Positions 14,934 to 24,006 are shown, counted from the first letter of the stretch. The stretch is 45,661 nt of DNA from Avimonas intestinalis (GCA_904380375.1 CAJFID010000024.1:1-45661), one strand, 5' to 3'. The notes: a model not told the origin generated them from the sequence alone. Numbers and translations: made by a program.

Positions 14934-16076
14934 TCACAACGCCTCGGCACAAGCGGTGTAAACCGCCATCGCTTCCTGCACGGCGAGCGCGCCGCTGCGG
15001 CTGTCCCCCGGCACACCCAGGAGCACCAGCAGCAACCGCTGGCCGCCGGCTTCGGCGACCCCAAGGAAGTATCCCTGCCACAGGCCGGAGCCCTCCTCCC
15101 CCGCGTCCAGGCCGGAGCCGCCGTCCGCCGGGGCCGCCCCGGCCTTGGCGCCAAGGAGGCTCACCCCCTCCGGCTCCTGCCCAGCCAGGCTGTACACGGG
15201 GTTGGCCAGCCGGAGCCCCTCCGGATGGCGGTTGGTCGGCCCGGCCAGCACACTGCGTGCGCAAAAGACCTGCCGGAACCCCTCCTCGTCCCAGGCGGCG
15301 GACAAAAACCGGCCCAGATCCTCCGCCGTGGCCGTCTGCTCCGGGTCGGCCCATCCGGTCACATTGGTGAAATTGGTCCCGTCCATGCCCAAGCGCGCGG
15401 CCTCTTGATTCATCGCCGCCGTCAAGCCGTCCTCCGAACCGGCCGCCGCCTGCGCCAGGCCGAGGGCCGCCTCCGCGCCCGAGAGGAGGAGCGCGCCGCC
15501 CAGCAGGTCGGACACCGTCGCTTCCTCCCCCGGCAGGAAGCCGGCGGTCGCCGCCCCCTGGAGCAGGACCCGCTCAAACAGGCTTTTAGGCAGAGTAACC
15601 GACGGGTTTTCCCCGTCCAGCAGCCCTAACGCCGTCCAGGCGGCCATCACCGTCGTCAGGCCGGCGGGATCCATCGGCTCGGACGCCGCCTTTTTCCCCA
15701 GCACCTCGCCGCTGTCCAGCGAAAGGAGCAGGGCGCTCTGGGCGGTCAGCCCGGACAGGTCTGCCAGCCCGCCGGCATCCCCGCCGCCGGCGCCGCTTGC
15801 ATCCGTCATGCCGGAGCCCGCCGTATCCTCTGCCGGAGCCTCCGCCGCGGCCTCGCGGGAAACGCCGCCAAGCAGCAGCGCCGCCCCCGCCCCCACGGCC
15901 AGCAGGGCCAGGCAGAGCAGCAGCGCCGCCAGGCGGCGGCCCCGGGACGGGCCTGCCGGGCGCAAGGAAGGCTGCCGGACCGAAGCGGAGCCCCGGAAGG
16001 AGGCCGGCGGCTTCCGGGACTCGCCGGATCCCGGGGGATTCCGGAAAGCCGAGGGTTTGCGCAAATATTTTGTCAC
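14934..16076 (-). CDS. Membrane-anchored peptidase S11 homologue lacking catalytic residues
   Basis: A 380-residue protein. It has a basic cytoplasmic N-terminus (1-48), one membrane helix (about 49-70), a Gly/Ala/Glu linker and then a D-alanyl-D-alanine carboxypeptidase-like (S11) domain. The fold markers remain: SALLLSLDSGEVL, LLGGALLLSGAEAALGLAQ, LGMDGTNFTNVTGWADP and TAEDLGRFLS. All three active-site motifs are altered. The expected SxxK reads GLTT (139-142, normally SLTK), SxN reads SGA (199-201), and KTG reads KAG (311-313). It is therefore unlikely to hydrolyse peptides and may bind peptidoglycan stems or act as a scaffold. The start is GTG at 16076 with AAAGGATG upstream. It lies downstream of the VanRS-like genes on the same strand but 785 bases away behind a terminator. 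Confidence 0.8.
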   Translation of the reverse strand: MTKYLRKPSAFRNPPGSGESRKPPASFRGSASVRQPSLRPAGPSRGRRLAALLLCLALLAVGAGAALLLGGVSREAAAEAPAEDTAGSGMTDASGAGGGDAGGLADLSGLTAQSALLLSLDSGEVLGKKAASEPMDPAGLTTVMAAWTALGLLDGENPSVTLPKSLFERVLLQGAATAGFLPGEEATVSDLLGGALLLSGAEAALGLAQAAAGSEDGLTAAMNQEAARLGMDGTNFTNVTGWADPEQTATAEDLGRFLSAAWDEEGFRQVFCARSVLAGPTNRHPEGLRLANPVYSLAGQEPEGVSLLGAKAGAAPADGGSGLDAGEEGSGLWQGYFLGVAEAGGQRLLLVLLGVPGDSRSGALAVQEAMAVYTACAEAL

Positions 16077-16800
16077 CGTAGGTTCATCCTTTCGTTTTCG
16101 CAGCGGACGCCGTCCGCCGGTCGGGCAGCGCCTATCCTTAGTAAACCACGAAACGCGAAAGGAGCCGTTAACGACTTCTTAACCAGGGATGAAGCTTTCC
16201 TTACAGATTTGTCACACGCCGCGGGACACCGCGGCCGGAAAAGCGCACGCGGCGGGAGAAGCACGGGACACAGCCCGTGGAAATACCGCAGCAGCCCTCA
16301 TGGAACACGGCCACGAGAAAACGCACATAGCGGAAAACCACATGGCTTGGCTATGGGAAACGGCCGCCGCTCCCCTCAAGGGCGGGAAACCTTTCCCCTT
16401 GCCTTATCTTTGCCTTGCCCGCGCTCGTTTCCCTCTATTCCCTTTCTATCCTTTTGTTTGCCGCACCCGGCGAGTAAGCCAAGGGAAATCTCCCATCCCG
16501 GCCAGGCCGCCGCCAACGCGGTCTTCCCTCGCCCCCTCCCAGAGGAGGCAGGAAAAGGCGAAGGAAATCCGACCGCAGGGGAAGGTACGCCGGCGGTGCA
16601 GGAAAAAGAGGTTTGACGGGCAGTGGATACAGCCTGACGGCCGGCGCTGAAAGGGCGCCGGCTTTCCCTGCTTTCCCTTTGTTCCCGCCATGGCGGTAGG
16701 ACGGCTTGCCCCCGTTCCAGCTTTTTCTTGCCCAAGAGGTTTTTCGAATGCATTCTCCATTCAACGTCCCGCTTTCGGGTGCCCATTTATGGCTAAAGCA
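16077..16800. other. Long GC-rich gap, no supported gene
   Basis: About 720 bases between the S11 homologue and the histidine-kinase gene. It includes a small AT-richer part (16,140-16,210) that could hold the S11 promoter. The remaining frames are low-complexity Pro/Arg/Gly-rich, without a ribosome binding site or recognisable similarity. Confidence 0.5.
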
Positions 16801-16843
16801 TGAAAAAGGCCGTCCGGGCAGAGGCTTCCCCTGCCCGGACGGC
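16801..16843 (-). terminator. Terminator of the VanRS-like operon
   Basis: GCCGTCCGGGCAG (16809-16821) pairs with CTGCCCGGACGGC (16831-16843). On the minus strand it continues into CTTTTTCATGC. It is 19 bases after the kinase stop. Confidence 0.85.
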
Positions 16844-16861
16844 ACGCAAACGACGCCCCCC

Positions 16862-17983
16862 TTAAGCAGGGAGCTCCGCCGTAAATTCCGTATAGTCGGG
16901 ATTGCTCTTCGCCGTGATCGTACCGCCGTGCTGCTGCACGATCTGCTTGGCGATCGCCAGCCCCAGCCCCGCACCCCCGGTATTCCCGGAGCGGGCGGCA
17001 TCAAGCCGGTAAAATTTCTCGAAAACGGCGTTCAGCCGGTCCTGCGGGATCTCCGGCCCCCGGTTGCGGAATACGATGCGGGCCTTGCCGTCCGCAATCG
17101 CGGCGGAGACGGCGATCTCGCTCCCCTCCTCCCCGTAGGAGGAGGCGTTGCGCAGGATGTTGTTAAACACCCGTGCCAGCTTGTCCGCGTCCCCCCGGAT
17201 CACCAGGTCCTCCCCGACCGTCACGGCGGCGCGCTGCCCGCGGGCTGCGAGGATGGGGTAAAACTCGTCGGTCATCTGCTGCAAAAGCAGCGAGAGGTTG
17301 AACGGCTCCAGCGTCAGCTCCATCTCCTGCAAATTAAAGCGGGTGATTTCAAAAAATTCGTTGATGAGCTGTTCCAGCCGGCAGGCCTTCTGCAGGGTGA
17401 TGGCGGTATATTTTTCCCTTAGCGGCGCGGGCATATCCGGCTGGTCGTTGAGCAGGTTGAGGTACCCCATCACCGAGGTCAGCGGCGTCTTGATATCGTG
17501 CGCCAGATAGACCACCAGGTCGTTTTTGCGCTGCTCGCTCTCCTGCAGCTCCCGCTTGCGGCGGTTGAGGGTGCTTTTGACCGCGTTGAGCTTGCTCTGC
17601 ATAAAATCCAGCTCACCCGGCAGGGTGATGGGCTCCTCGTCCTCGTCGGTCAGCTTCTCCACGCCGCCGATGATCAGGCGGAAATAGCGGGTAAAGCGGG
17701 ACATGGCGATGTAAAACACCAGCATCAGCAGCAGGGTGAAGCCGAAAAGCATCCAGAATTCCTTGTTGGTGCGGAAAACCCGGTGGTACAGGTGGATGGC
17801 CTCCTCGTTGCTCATGTCGAGCATGTTTTCGCAAAAGGCCACAAAGGAGTCGGCGAACGGGGCCTGGAAGATCCCGTCAATGATATAGGCCGCAATCAAA
17901 TAGCCGACCAGCGCCGTCCCCGCCCCGATAAGCAGGACCTGGACGGCGATGCGCAGCTTAAGGCGGCGGAAGCTACTGTTCAA
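16862..17983 (-). CDS. VanS-like sensor histidine kinase
   Basis: A 373-residue kinase with two membrane helices (about 11-37 and 77-94) bounding a short extracytoplasmic loop of about 40 residues. A HAMP-like linker follows, then H-box YLAHDIKTPLTS with phospho-acceptor H162, N-box (FNNILRNASSYGEEG) and G-boxes (FEKFYRLD, GGAGLGLAIAKQIVQQHGG). The H-box and overall layout match VanS kinases of glycopeptide-resistance clusters. The start is an unusual TTG at 17983, overlapping the end of the regulator gene by 11 bases, with GGAG about 12 bases upstream. No vanHAX-type ligase, dehydrogenase or dipeptidase gene is in the window, so the stimulus and targets may be general cell-wall functions. 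Confidence 0.9.
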   Translation of the reverse strand: MNSSFRRLKLRIAVQVLLIGAGTALVGYLIAAYIIDGIFQAPFADSFVAFCENMLDMSNEEAIHLYHRVFRTNKEFWMLFGFTLLLMLVFYIAMSRFTRYFRLIIGGVEKLTDEDEEPITLPGELDFMQSKLNAVKSTLNRRKRELQESEQRKNDLVVYLAHDIKTPLTSVMGYLNLLNDQPDMPAPLREKYTAITLQKACRLEQLINEFFEITRFNLQEMELTLEPFNLSLLLQQMTDEFYPILAARGQRAAVTVGEDLVIRGDADKLARVFNNILRNASSYGEEGSEIAVSAAIADGKARIVFRNRGPEIPQDRLNAVFEKFYRLDAARSGNTGGAGLGLAIAKQIVQQHGGTITAKSNPDYTEFTAELPA

Positions 17984-18662
17984 CTTTATATCCCACTCCC
18001 CACACGGTTTTGATCAGGCTGGCGCCGCCGCCCGGGCCCTGCATCTTCTCCCGTAGGTGGCGGATGTGGACCATAACGGTGTTGTTGCAGCCGGCGTAAT
18101 ACTTTTCCCCCCACACCTCCTGGAACAGCCGCTCCGCGCTGATAACCTGGCCGCGGTTCTCGCACAGCAGCCAGAGGATTGAAAACTCAATCGGGGTCAG
18201 GCTGAGGGGCTTCTCGTTGAGGGTGCATTCGTGGGTGCCGCGGTTCATAACCAGGCCCGCGCATTCGAGCACGTCCTGCTCGGCCTGCACACCGTCGTTG
18301 TACCGGGTGTACCGGCGCAGTTGCGCCTTGACCCGGGCGACCAGCTCCAGCGGGCTGAAGGGCTTGGTGATGTAATCGTCCGCCCCCAGGGTCAGGCCCA
18401 GGATCTTGTCCATCTCCTCCCCCTTGGCGGTCAGCATAATCACCGGGAAGGTGTATTTTTCCCGGATCCGGCGGCAGATGTCAAAGCCGCTGACCCCCGG
18501 CAGCATGACGTCAAGGATCGCCAGGTCAAGGCGGGTCGCCTCAATACAGGCCAAGGCGTCCTCCGCCGTGTAGCATTTGTATACCGTGATATCCTCGTTT
18601 TTTAAGCAGACCTCCACCAGGTCGGCAATTTCCTTTTCGTCGTCAACAACCAGCACGTTCAT
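17973..18662 (-). CDS. VanR-like response regulator (OmpR family)
   Basis: A 229-residue two-domain regulator. The receiver has the acidic pair VDDEKEIADL, phospho-acceptor D51 (AILDVMLPG) and K100 (ITKPFSP). The OmpR-type winged helix follows (LSLTPIEFSILWLLCENRG, then NNTVMVHIRHLREKM and TVWGVGYK). The sequence is strikingly close in motif order to enterococcal VanR (for example THECTLNEKPLSLTP). It is the first gene of the operon with the VanS-like kinase. The only promoter element seen is a consensus TATAAT on the minus strand at 18743-18748 without a good -35, as in promoters needing activation by their own regulator. Confidence 0.93.
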   Translation of the reverse strand: MNVLVVDDEKEIADLVEVCLKNEDITVYKCYTAEDALACIEATRLDLAILDVMLPGVSGFDICRRIREKYTFPVIMLTAKGEEMDKILGLTLGADDYITKPFSPLELVARVKAQLRRYTRYNDGVQAEQDVLECAGLVMNRGTHECTLNEKPLSLTPIEFSILWLLCENRGQVISAERLFQEVWGEKYYAGCNNTVMVHIRHLREKMQGPGGGASLIKTVWGVGYKVEQ

Positions 18663-18742
18663 TTTTGGACCTCCGCCCTGCGTTACTTTGCGTTTGTGCG
18701 GCGCTGCCCCCTCTTTCCCGGAGAGCCCGGCGCCGTATCTTC

Positions 18743-18748
18743 ATTATA
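18743..18748 (-). promoter_or_regulatory. -10 element of the VanRS-like operon
   Basis: TATAAT on the minus strand, 81 bases before the regulator ATG. No TTGACA-like hexamer lies 16-18 bases upstream, consistent with activator dependence. Confidence 0.45.
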
Positions 18749-19015
18749 GCAGAGCGGCGGGGGTTCCGGTGGAGAATTTCACGGAAAAATCCAAAGATTC
18801 TCTAAACTTTTTCTTACCTTTTCCTGTCCCGGCCAGCGAAGGCCGCCTCCGGAGCTCCCTCTTTGAAACACCCCGCAAAAAAGCCCGGCCGTACAAAGGC
18901 GACGAAAAAGCATAGCTGTTAAGGGAAGACATATGGAACCTCCGAAAAGCCATAAAAGCAGCCGGGGGCAGCCGGCTTTCCGGCCGCTCTTGGGACAACG
19001 CCGCCTTCCAAGCCG

Positions 19016-19567
19016 TCAGCCCTGCCGGCCCTCTCCCGCCGCTTCCGGCCGGGCCAGCGCCTGCCCGGCCCGGCGGCCATAGCCCAGGTAGGCAACAAGC
19101 AGCGCGGCCAGGGACAGCAGGAACAGCAGGAAAAACAACGAGAACCAGCCGCTTTCCTGCAAGCAGAGGTACCGCTCCACAGGCGATGGGAGCGGCGGCC
19201 ATTTCGGCTGCATCATCGGGTATTGCTCCAGCGTGGCATCCGGAAGCATCAGGGCCGGCAGCAGACAGCCGCACACCCCGACAGTCCCTACCCAAAGCTC
19301 CCGCCGGGTAAAAGGTTCCTCCCGCCGGATATGGCCCAGCATCCGCACCCCGCTGACGAGCGCCGGCACAAAAAACAGCAGCGAGGTCGCAGCGACCGCC
19401 GCCGTCAGCCAAAAAGCGCCGTCCCGGGGATAGGCGCTCTCCCCGCCGCCGAAGTGCAGCGCACCCCCTAGGCTGGGGATGGCAATGGCGGCCCCCAGAT
19501 AGACCCCTGCAAGCAAAAACAAGAGATAACACACACAACCAACCAGTCCGCACCGTCGGCCTTTCAT
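19016..19567 (-). CDS. Four-helix membrane protein of unknown function
   Basis: A 183-residue integral membrane protein with a basic N-terminus (MKGRRCG). Four membrane helices follow: CVCYLLFLLAGVYLGAAIAI, FWLTAAVAATSLLFFVPALV, ELWVGTVGVCGCLLPALML and WFSLFFLLFLLSLAALLVAYL. A short loop PKWPPLPSPVERYLCLQESG lies between helices 3 and 4, and the tail is basic. The start is supported by GAGAGGAGGACGGGC before the ATG at 19567; the longer upstream frame is low-complexity and has no site. No family was recognised. Upstream lie about 1.1 kb without a clear gene but with two minus-strand promoters, which could make a long leader for this gene. Confidence 0.75.
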   Translation of the reverse strand: MKGRRCGLVGCVCYLLFLLAGVYLGAAIAIPSLGGALHFGGGESAYPRDGAFWLTAAVAATSLLFFVPALVSGVRMLGHIRREEPFTRRELWVGTVGVCGCLLPALMLPDATLEQYPMMQPKWPPLPSPVERYLCLQESGWFSLFFLLFLLSLAALLVAYLGYGRRAGQALARPEAAGEGRQG

Positions 19568-20017
19568 TGCCCGTCCTCCTCTCTGTCTGCCGCGTCCAGC
19601 CGGATCGCGCCGCCAGAAGGAACCGCCCCCTGGTTGCTTGACCCGTTCGCACCGTTTTCTGCCTCCCTGCTGTTTCCCTGCCTTGCCTTTGCGCTTTTCC
19701 GGACACCTGCCCCGTTTTGCCTCTTTCCCTTCATTCCTGCGAAGGTTTGTCAATCCCTGCATTTTTGGAATTCCGGCTATACACGTCCCTCTCGGTTCTC
19801 CCTGCTTGTGCCGGCCTCTGGTATCAGCCAGACGCTGCGGGCTGTTTCCGCCCGTTCCCACACGGCTTTGGACGAGGGGCGAACGCCGCCCGTCCGCGGA
19901 GCCGCCCTCACCGGCACGGAGGATTCCCGGAGGGGGGTACACACGGCTCGGCGTAGGTAGGGCCCTGGAAAGCGCCGTCAGGCGGCGGTGGTTATGAGAA
20001 ATGGCTGTTTCACCATT

Positions 20018-20053
20018 TATCGTTTTTCGATATCGTTATATCCCCATATTATA
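20018..20053 (-). promoter_or_regulatory. Minus-strand -10 with TATCG operator-like repeats
   Basis: TATAAT on the minus strand (20048-20053), with TTGAAT 15 bases upstream. Just downstream is TATCG-TTTTT-CGATA (20018-20032), overlapping a perfect palindrome CGATATCG (20028-20035). Three half-sites sit at the expected start of transcription in an AT-rich island, so a repressor site is likely. Confidence 0.45.
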
Positions 20054-20535
20054 CCATTTAACAGCAATATTCAAGAGAATTTCACAAGAAACTTCTTATG
20101 GAATTTTTAATTTTTATGCCGATACCCTAATCCATTCCCGCTATTTTCTGAAGAGCGGCGTACCATGCGTAGCTTCCCGGCTGCAAAACGGCTGCGGCCG
20201 TCGCCCTTAGGCTGCTTCGGCTCGCAGCGGCCGGATTGGCTGGGCCCGCTCTATCCCCTCTGTTTGGCCCGCCCCATCCCCCACGCTCCTATGCCATCCG
20301 TCCCTTGCCAGCTCTGAGCGGCTTTGTCTCCGGCGGACCGCATCCGGACACACTCGCATCCGGATGCACTCTGCGGCCCCGCGCCGCCGCTTTCCCGCCC
20401 TGCCGGCGATCGGCAGCCCGCCGCCCAGATGCATCGCAAGCATCCTCCGGGGATTGGCGTCCGTTTGCCCCGGCCTCCGCCGTCCCTTATCCCTCTCCCC
20501 GCCGGGAGGCGGATGAGCACGCCCAGAAAAAGTTG

Positions 20536-20592
20536 ACTGTATTATCCGAAATAGTACACATATATCCTATACCATCCCGGGCCGTTTGTCAA
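20536..20592 (-). promoter_or_regulatory. Minus-strand promoter with second GntR-type operator
   Basis: TTGACA (20587-20592), a 17-base spacer, TAGGAT (20564-20569), then immediately the operator at 20536-20563 (dyad TGTACTAT-N5-ATAATACA). The operator matches 24 of 28 bases with the site directly after the -10 of the GntR operon promoter at 26139-26166. It points left, away from the UroD-family gene. Confidence 0.65.
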
Positions 20593-20731
20593 CCGCCGCA
20601 GCCGGCAAAGAGGACGAAATACTGCCAAAATCCGCGAAAAGCTCATAGAAATGGCCCGCCCCTTTCCTTACAATAGAGATAATCCAAGCGGTACCCCACC
20701 ATATCATAATTTGACGGAAGGACGGATGACA

Positions 20732-21742
20732 ATGAATACCAGGGAATGGCTGAACGAACTGCTCAGCGCCCCCGTAAAGCGGGCGATGCCGGTCCTCTCA
20801 TTCCCCAGCACCAGCCTGATGGGGATCACGGTCCGGGAACTGATTGACAGCAGCGACAAACAGGCGGAGGGGATGAAGCTCATCGCCGAACGGACCAAGT
20901 CCGCCGCGTCGGTCAGCATGATGGACCTGTCGGTCGAAGCGGAGGCCTTCGGTTCGGAAATCCGGATTTCCGACGACGAGGTGCCCACCGTCATCGGCGC
21001 CATCGTTGAAAGCGAAGAGGAGGCCGAGGCCCTGGCGGTGCCTGCCGTCGGCGCGGGCCGCACCGGCCGGTATATTGAGGCCATCGGCAAGGCCTGCAAG
21101 CTCATCACCGACCGCCCCGTGTTCGCGGGCGTGATCGGCCCCTTCTCCCTGGCCGGGCGGCTGATCGGGGTGTCGGATGCGCTGGCCAACTGCTACGACG
21201 AGCCGGACATGGTCCACATCACCCTGAAAAAGTCCACCGAGTTCCTGATCAACTACATCCGCGCCTATAAAGAGAACACCGGCGCCGCCGGCGTCGTCAT
21301 GGCCGAGCCGCTGACCGGCCTGCTCTCCCCCAGCCTGGCGGAGGAATTTTCGGAACCGTATGTCAAGGAGATCGTGGACGCGGTGCAGGACGACAATTTC
21401 CTGGTGATCTACCACAACTGCGGGGACAACACCATCGCGATGATTGATTCGATCCTGCGCACCGGCGCCGCTGCGTACCATTTCGGCAACTCCATTTCGA
21501 TGAAGGAGATGCTCTCCCACATCCCCGACAACATCGTCGCCATGGGCAATGTCGACCCGGCCAGCCAGTTCCGCAACGGCACCCCCGCCTCCATCCGCGA
21601 GGAGACGCTGCGGGTGATGGGCGAATGCTGCGGGCATCCCAATTTCGTCATCTCCTCCGGGTGCGATATCCCCCCGGCGAGCAGTTGGGAAAACATCGAC
21701 GCTTTCTTTGCGGCGGTGGACGAATTCTATCAGAACGCGTAA
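20732..21742 (+). CDS. UroD-family methyltransferase (MtaA/MtbA-like)
   Basis: A 336-residue TIM-barrel protein of the uroporphyrinogen decarboxylase / corrinoid methyltransferase family. The zinc-type ligands of MtaA-like methyltransferases are all present: H228 and C230 in YHNCGDN, and C311 in SSGCDIPP. MGNVDPASQF and GAAAYHFG are barrel-end motifs of the group. This points to methyl transfer from a methylated corrinoid protein rather than haem synthesis. The ATG at 20732 is preferred to the one at 20726 because GGAAGG lies 10 rather than 4 bases upstream. No corrinoid-protein gene is adjacent, so partners must lie elsewhere. Two further family members are encoded at 30846-33081. Confidence 0.85.
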   Translation: MNTREWLNELLSAPVKRAMPVLSFPSTSLMGITVRELIDSSDKQAEGMKLIAERTKSAASVSMMDLSVEAEAFGSEIRISDDEVPTVIGAIVESEEEAEALAVPAVGAGRTGRYIEAIGKACKLITDRPVFAGVIGPFSLAGRLIGVSDALANCYDEPDMVHITLKKSTEFLINYIRAYKENTGAAGVVMAEPLTGLLSPSLAEEFSEPYVKEIVDAVQDDNFLVIYHNCGDNTIAMIDSILRTGAAAYHFGNSISMKEMLSHIPDNIVAMGNVDPASQFRNGTPASIREETLRVMGECCGHPNFVISSGCDIPPASSWENIDAFFAAVDEFYQNA

Positions 21743-21767
21743 ACGCTCTCCCCTTGATAAGAAAACG

Positions 21768-21809
21768 AACCAGACCGGCGGAATCCTTCGCCGGCCTGGT
21801 TTATTTTTT
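21768..21809 (+). terminator. Terminator after the MtaA-like gene
   Basis: AACCAGACCGGCG (21768-21780) pairs, with one mismatch, with CGCCGGCCTGGTT, followed by TATTTTTTC. Confidence 0.85.
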
Positions 21810-21895
21810 CAAAAAATACCGGCGCCGCCGCCCGCGGGAACCAATCCCGCGAAGCAGCGCCGCCGGCCGCTTTGTATGATTTGTAGGGAACCGTC

Positions 21896-23623
21896 CTATC
21901 CCTTCAGCAGTTCCTTTGCCGCCTGGGTGAGCTGTTCCGCCAGGGCGGCCGCCTCCTCCCGGGAGCGGCCGGTCGCGGTGATGTACGCCTTAACCTTGGG
22001 CTCGGTCCCCGACGGGCGGACAACCACGCCCGCCCCGCCCTCTAGGGCAAAGGAAAGGACGTTGGACTTGGGCAGGTGGATTTCGGTGCTCGCGCCGCTC
22101 GCAACGTCCACCTTCACCGAGCGCAGGTAGTCGGCAAAGCCGGTCACCCGCAGCCCGGCGATTTCCTGCGGGCGGTTTTCCCGCAGGGATTCCATCAGCT
22201 TCTGCATGATCTCCATCCCCTGCTCGCCCTCAAACGCGGCGTTGACCTGGGCATGGAGGTAGACACCGAACTCGGCGTACAGGGAATCCAGCACCTCAAG
22301 CAGGGTCTTGCCCTGCTTTTTGTAATAGGCAGCCATCTCGCAGATGAGCATCGACGCCACCACCGCGTCCTTATCCCGGACATAGGTGCCGGAAAGGTAG
22401 CCGTAGCTCTCCTCAAACCCAAAGACGTACCGCTCGGGATGTCCGGCCTTTTCAAGCAGGCCGATCTGCTCCCCGATATACTTGAAGCCGGTCAGCACCT
22501 CGACGAGGGTGCAGCCGTATTTTTCCGCGATGCGGGCCGCGAGGTCGGAGGTCACGATGGTCTTGACCACGACGGGATCCTGCGGCAGGTCGCCCCGCTC
22601 TGCCCGGCAGGAGAGGATGTAATTTAGCAGCAGGCAGCCCACCTCGTTGCCGGTGGTCAGGACATACTCGCCCTTCCCATCCCGCACGGCGATGCCCACC
22701 CGGTCGCAGTCCGGGTCGGTCGCCAGGAGCAGGTCGGGCTTCTCCGTCTCCGCCAGCTTGAGGGCGCACTCAAACGCCTGGCGGATCTCCGGGTTCGGGT
22801 AGGGCGCGGTGGGGAAATTGCCGTCGGGCAGCTCCTGCTCCGGCACCACCGTGACCTTGCCCACGCCGATGCGGCCGAGGATCGCCCGCACCGGCTTGTT
22901 GCCGGTGCCGTTCAGGGGGGTGTACACCACGTTGAGCGGCACCTCCCGGCACAGGCCGGGGTTGACCTGCTGCGCCTGCACCCGGTTAAGGAAGGCCTCG
23001 ACCAGGGAATCGGGGATTTCGGCGATCCGGCCGGCCGCCTTGGCCTCCTCATAGGAGGCGGTTTTGACGTCGTTAAAAATATCCAGCCTGCGGATACAGG
23101 CGGTCACCTCGCCCGCGTCGTGGTCGGTCATCTGGCAGCCGTCCGGCCCGTAGCATTTGTAGCCGTTGTACTTGGAGGGATTGTGGCTGGCCGTGACCAT
23201 GATGCCGGCCTGGCACTCCAGCTCCCGCACCGCGAAGGAGAGCACCGGCGTGGGCTCCAGCTGCGGGAAGAGGTGGACGCGGATCCCGTTGCCCGCCAGG
23301 ACGCGGGCCGCCTCCCGGGCGAAGAGGTCGGACTTGATCCGGGAGTCGAAGGAGATCGCCACGGCGGAGGAGGGGTACCGGGCGTTCAGGTAGTCCGCCA
23401 GCCCCTGCGTCGCCTTGCGCACGGTGTAGATGTTCATCCGGTTGTCCCCCGCGCCGATGACGCCGCGCAGGCCGCCGGTGCCGAATTCCAGTTCCCGGTA
23501 AAAACGGTCGCTGATCTGTTCCTCGTCGCCCTCAACGCCGCGCAGCTCCGCAAGCAGGTCGGGATCCTCCCCCGCGCATTGGAGCCAGCGTTCGTATTTT
23601 GCCTGAATCGTGCTGTCGAGCAT
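21896..23623 (-). CDS. Phosphoglucomutase / phosphomannomutase family enzyme
   Basis: A 575-residue alpha-D-phosphohexomutase that interconverts sugar 1- and 6-phosphates through an enzyme phosphoserine. All four active-site loops are present: TASHNPSKYNGYK with catalytic S146, metal loop DPDCDR (about 303-308), sugar-binding loop GFEESYGYL (about 401) and phosphate-binding loop RPSGTEPK (about 535). The length and the FGTGGLRG motif near residue 48 fit the bacterial PgcA/PGM2-like group. The ATG at 23623 is preferred because AAAGGA lies 8 bases upstream; the ATG nine bases earlier has none. Likely role: glucose-1-phosphate supply for glycogen, cell-wall and glycolipid precursors. Confidence 0.93.
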   Translation of the reverse strand: MLDSTIQAKYERWLQCAGEDPDLLAELRGVEGDEEQISDRFYRELEFGTGGLRGVIGAGDNRMNIYTVRKATQGLADYLNARYPSSAVAISFDSRIKSDLFAREAARVLAGNGIRVHLFPQLEPTPVLSFAVRELECQAGIMVTASHNPSKYNGYKCYGPDGCQMTDHDAGEVTACIRRLDIFNDVKTASYEEAKAAGRIAEIPDSLVEAFLNRVQAQQVNPGLCREVPLNVVYTPLNGTGNKPVRAILGRIGVGKVTVVPEQELPDGNFPTAPYPNPEIRQAFECALKLAETEKPDLLLATDPDCDRVGIAVRDGKGEYVLTTGNEVGCLLLNYILSCRAERGDLPQDPVVVKTIVTSDLAARIAEKYGCTLVEVLTGFKYIGEQIGLLEKAGHPERYVFGFEESYGYLSGTYVRDKDAVVASMLICEMAAYYKKQGKTLLEVLDSLYAEFGVYLHAQVNAAFEGEQGMEIMQKLMESLRENRPQEIAGLRVTGFADYLRSVKVDVASGASTEIHLPKSNVLSFALEGGAGVVVRPSGTEPKVKAYITATGRSREEAAALAEQLTQAAKELLKG

Positions 23624-23881
23624 TGCAACCATCCTTTCCCCTGCCGGGCAGGGTCCGTCTTTATCTTCCGAAGCGGCGGGCCGCCATGCCGGCAGCCGCC
23701 GCCCGGGCTTCCGCCGCGTCCAAAGGCCGGCGGGGCTCTTCCGGTATTTTCCTTACAGGGGTATTATAGCATCCCTGCCCGGCGGATTCAAGGCAATAAC
23801 CTGTCGAAAGCCCTTTTTTCCACCGAACGGTCCCTTATTCCCGCCCCCAGCGCCCCAAGGCTCGGAAATTTTCGGCCGGCA

Positions 23882-23910
23882 TTGGAAATTGGCGGAAAAT
23901 CTGGTATACT
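23882..23910 (+). promoter_or_regulatory. Sigma-A promoter of asnB
   Basis: TTGGAA (23882-23887), a 17-base spacer, TATACT (23905-23910), 96 bases before the asnB ATG. No riboswitch-like structure was recognised in the leader. Confidence 0.7.
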
Positions 23911-24006
23911 AAAAAGGACATGCCCGCCGGGCCGGAACGCCGGGCGGACGCATCACAACGAGAAACAGGCCGGGCTTGCCGGCGCCAGAAAGGCTGGGCG
24001 TGGACT

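Larger units (their letters stand above)
19568..20731. other. 1.16-kb region without a clear gene
   Basis: It contains two minus-strand promoter/operator clusters (20,018-20,053 and 20,536-20,592). The rest is GC-rich. The best minus-strand frame (about 20,434 down to 20,207, 75 residues, preceded by GGAGGA) is Arg/Gly-rich and unlike any family I know; it could be a decayed gene. Confidence 0.5.

Noticed and set aside
16189..16650. 153-codon plus-strand frame in the gap before the VanS-like gene
   Set aside because: No ribosome binding site; the product is a Pro/Arg-rich sequence with no similarity and overlaps several equally open frames.
20207..20443. 75-residue minus-strand frame downstream of the second GntR-type promoter
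   Set aside because: It has GGAGGA before its ATG, but its Arg/Gly-rich composition is unlike a natural protein; kept only as a possible decayed gene.
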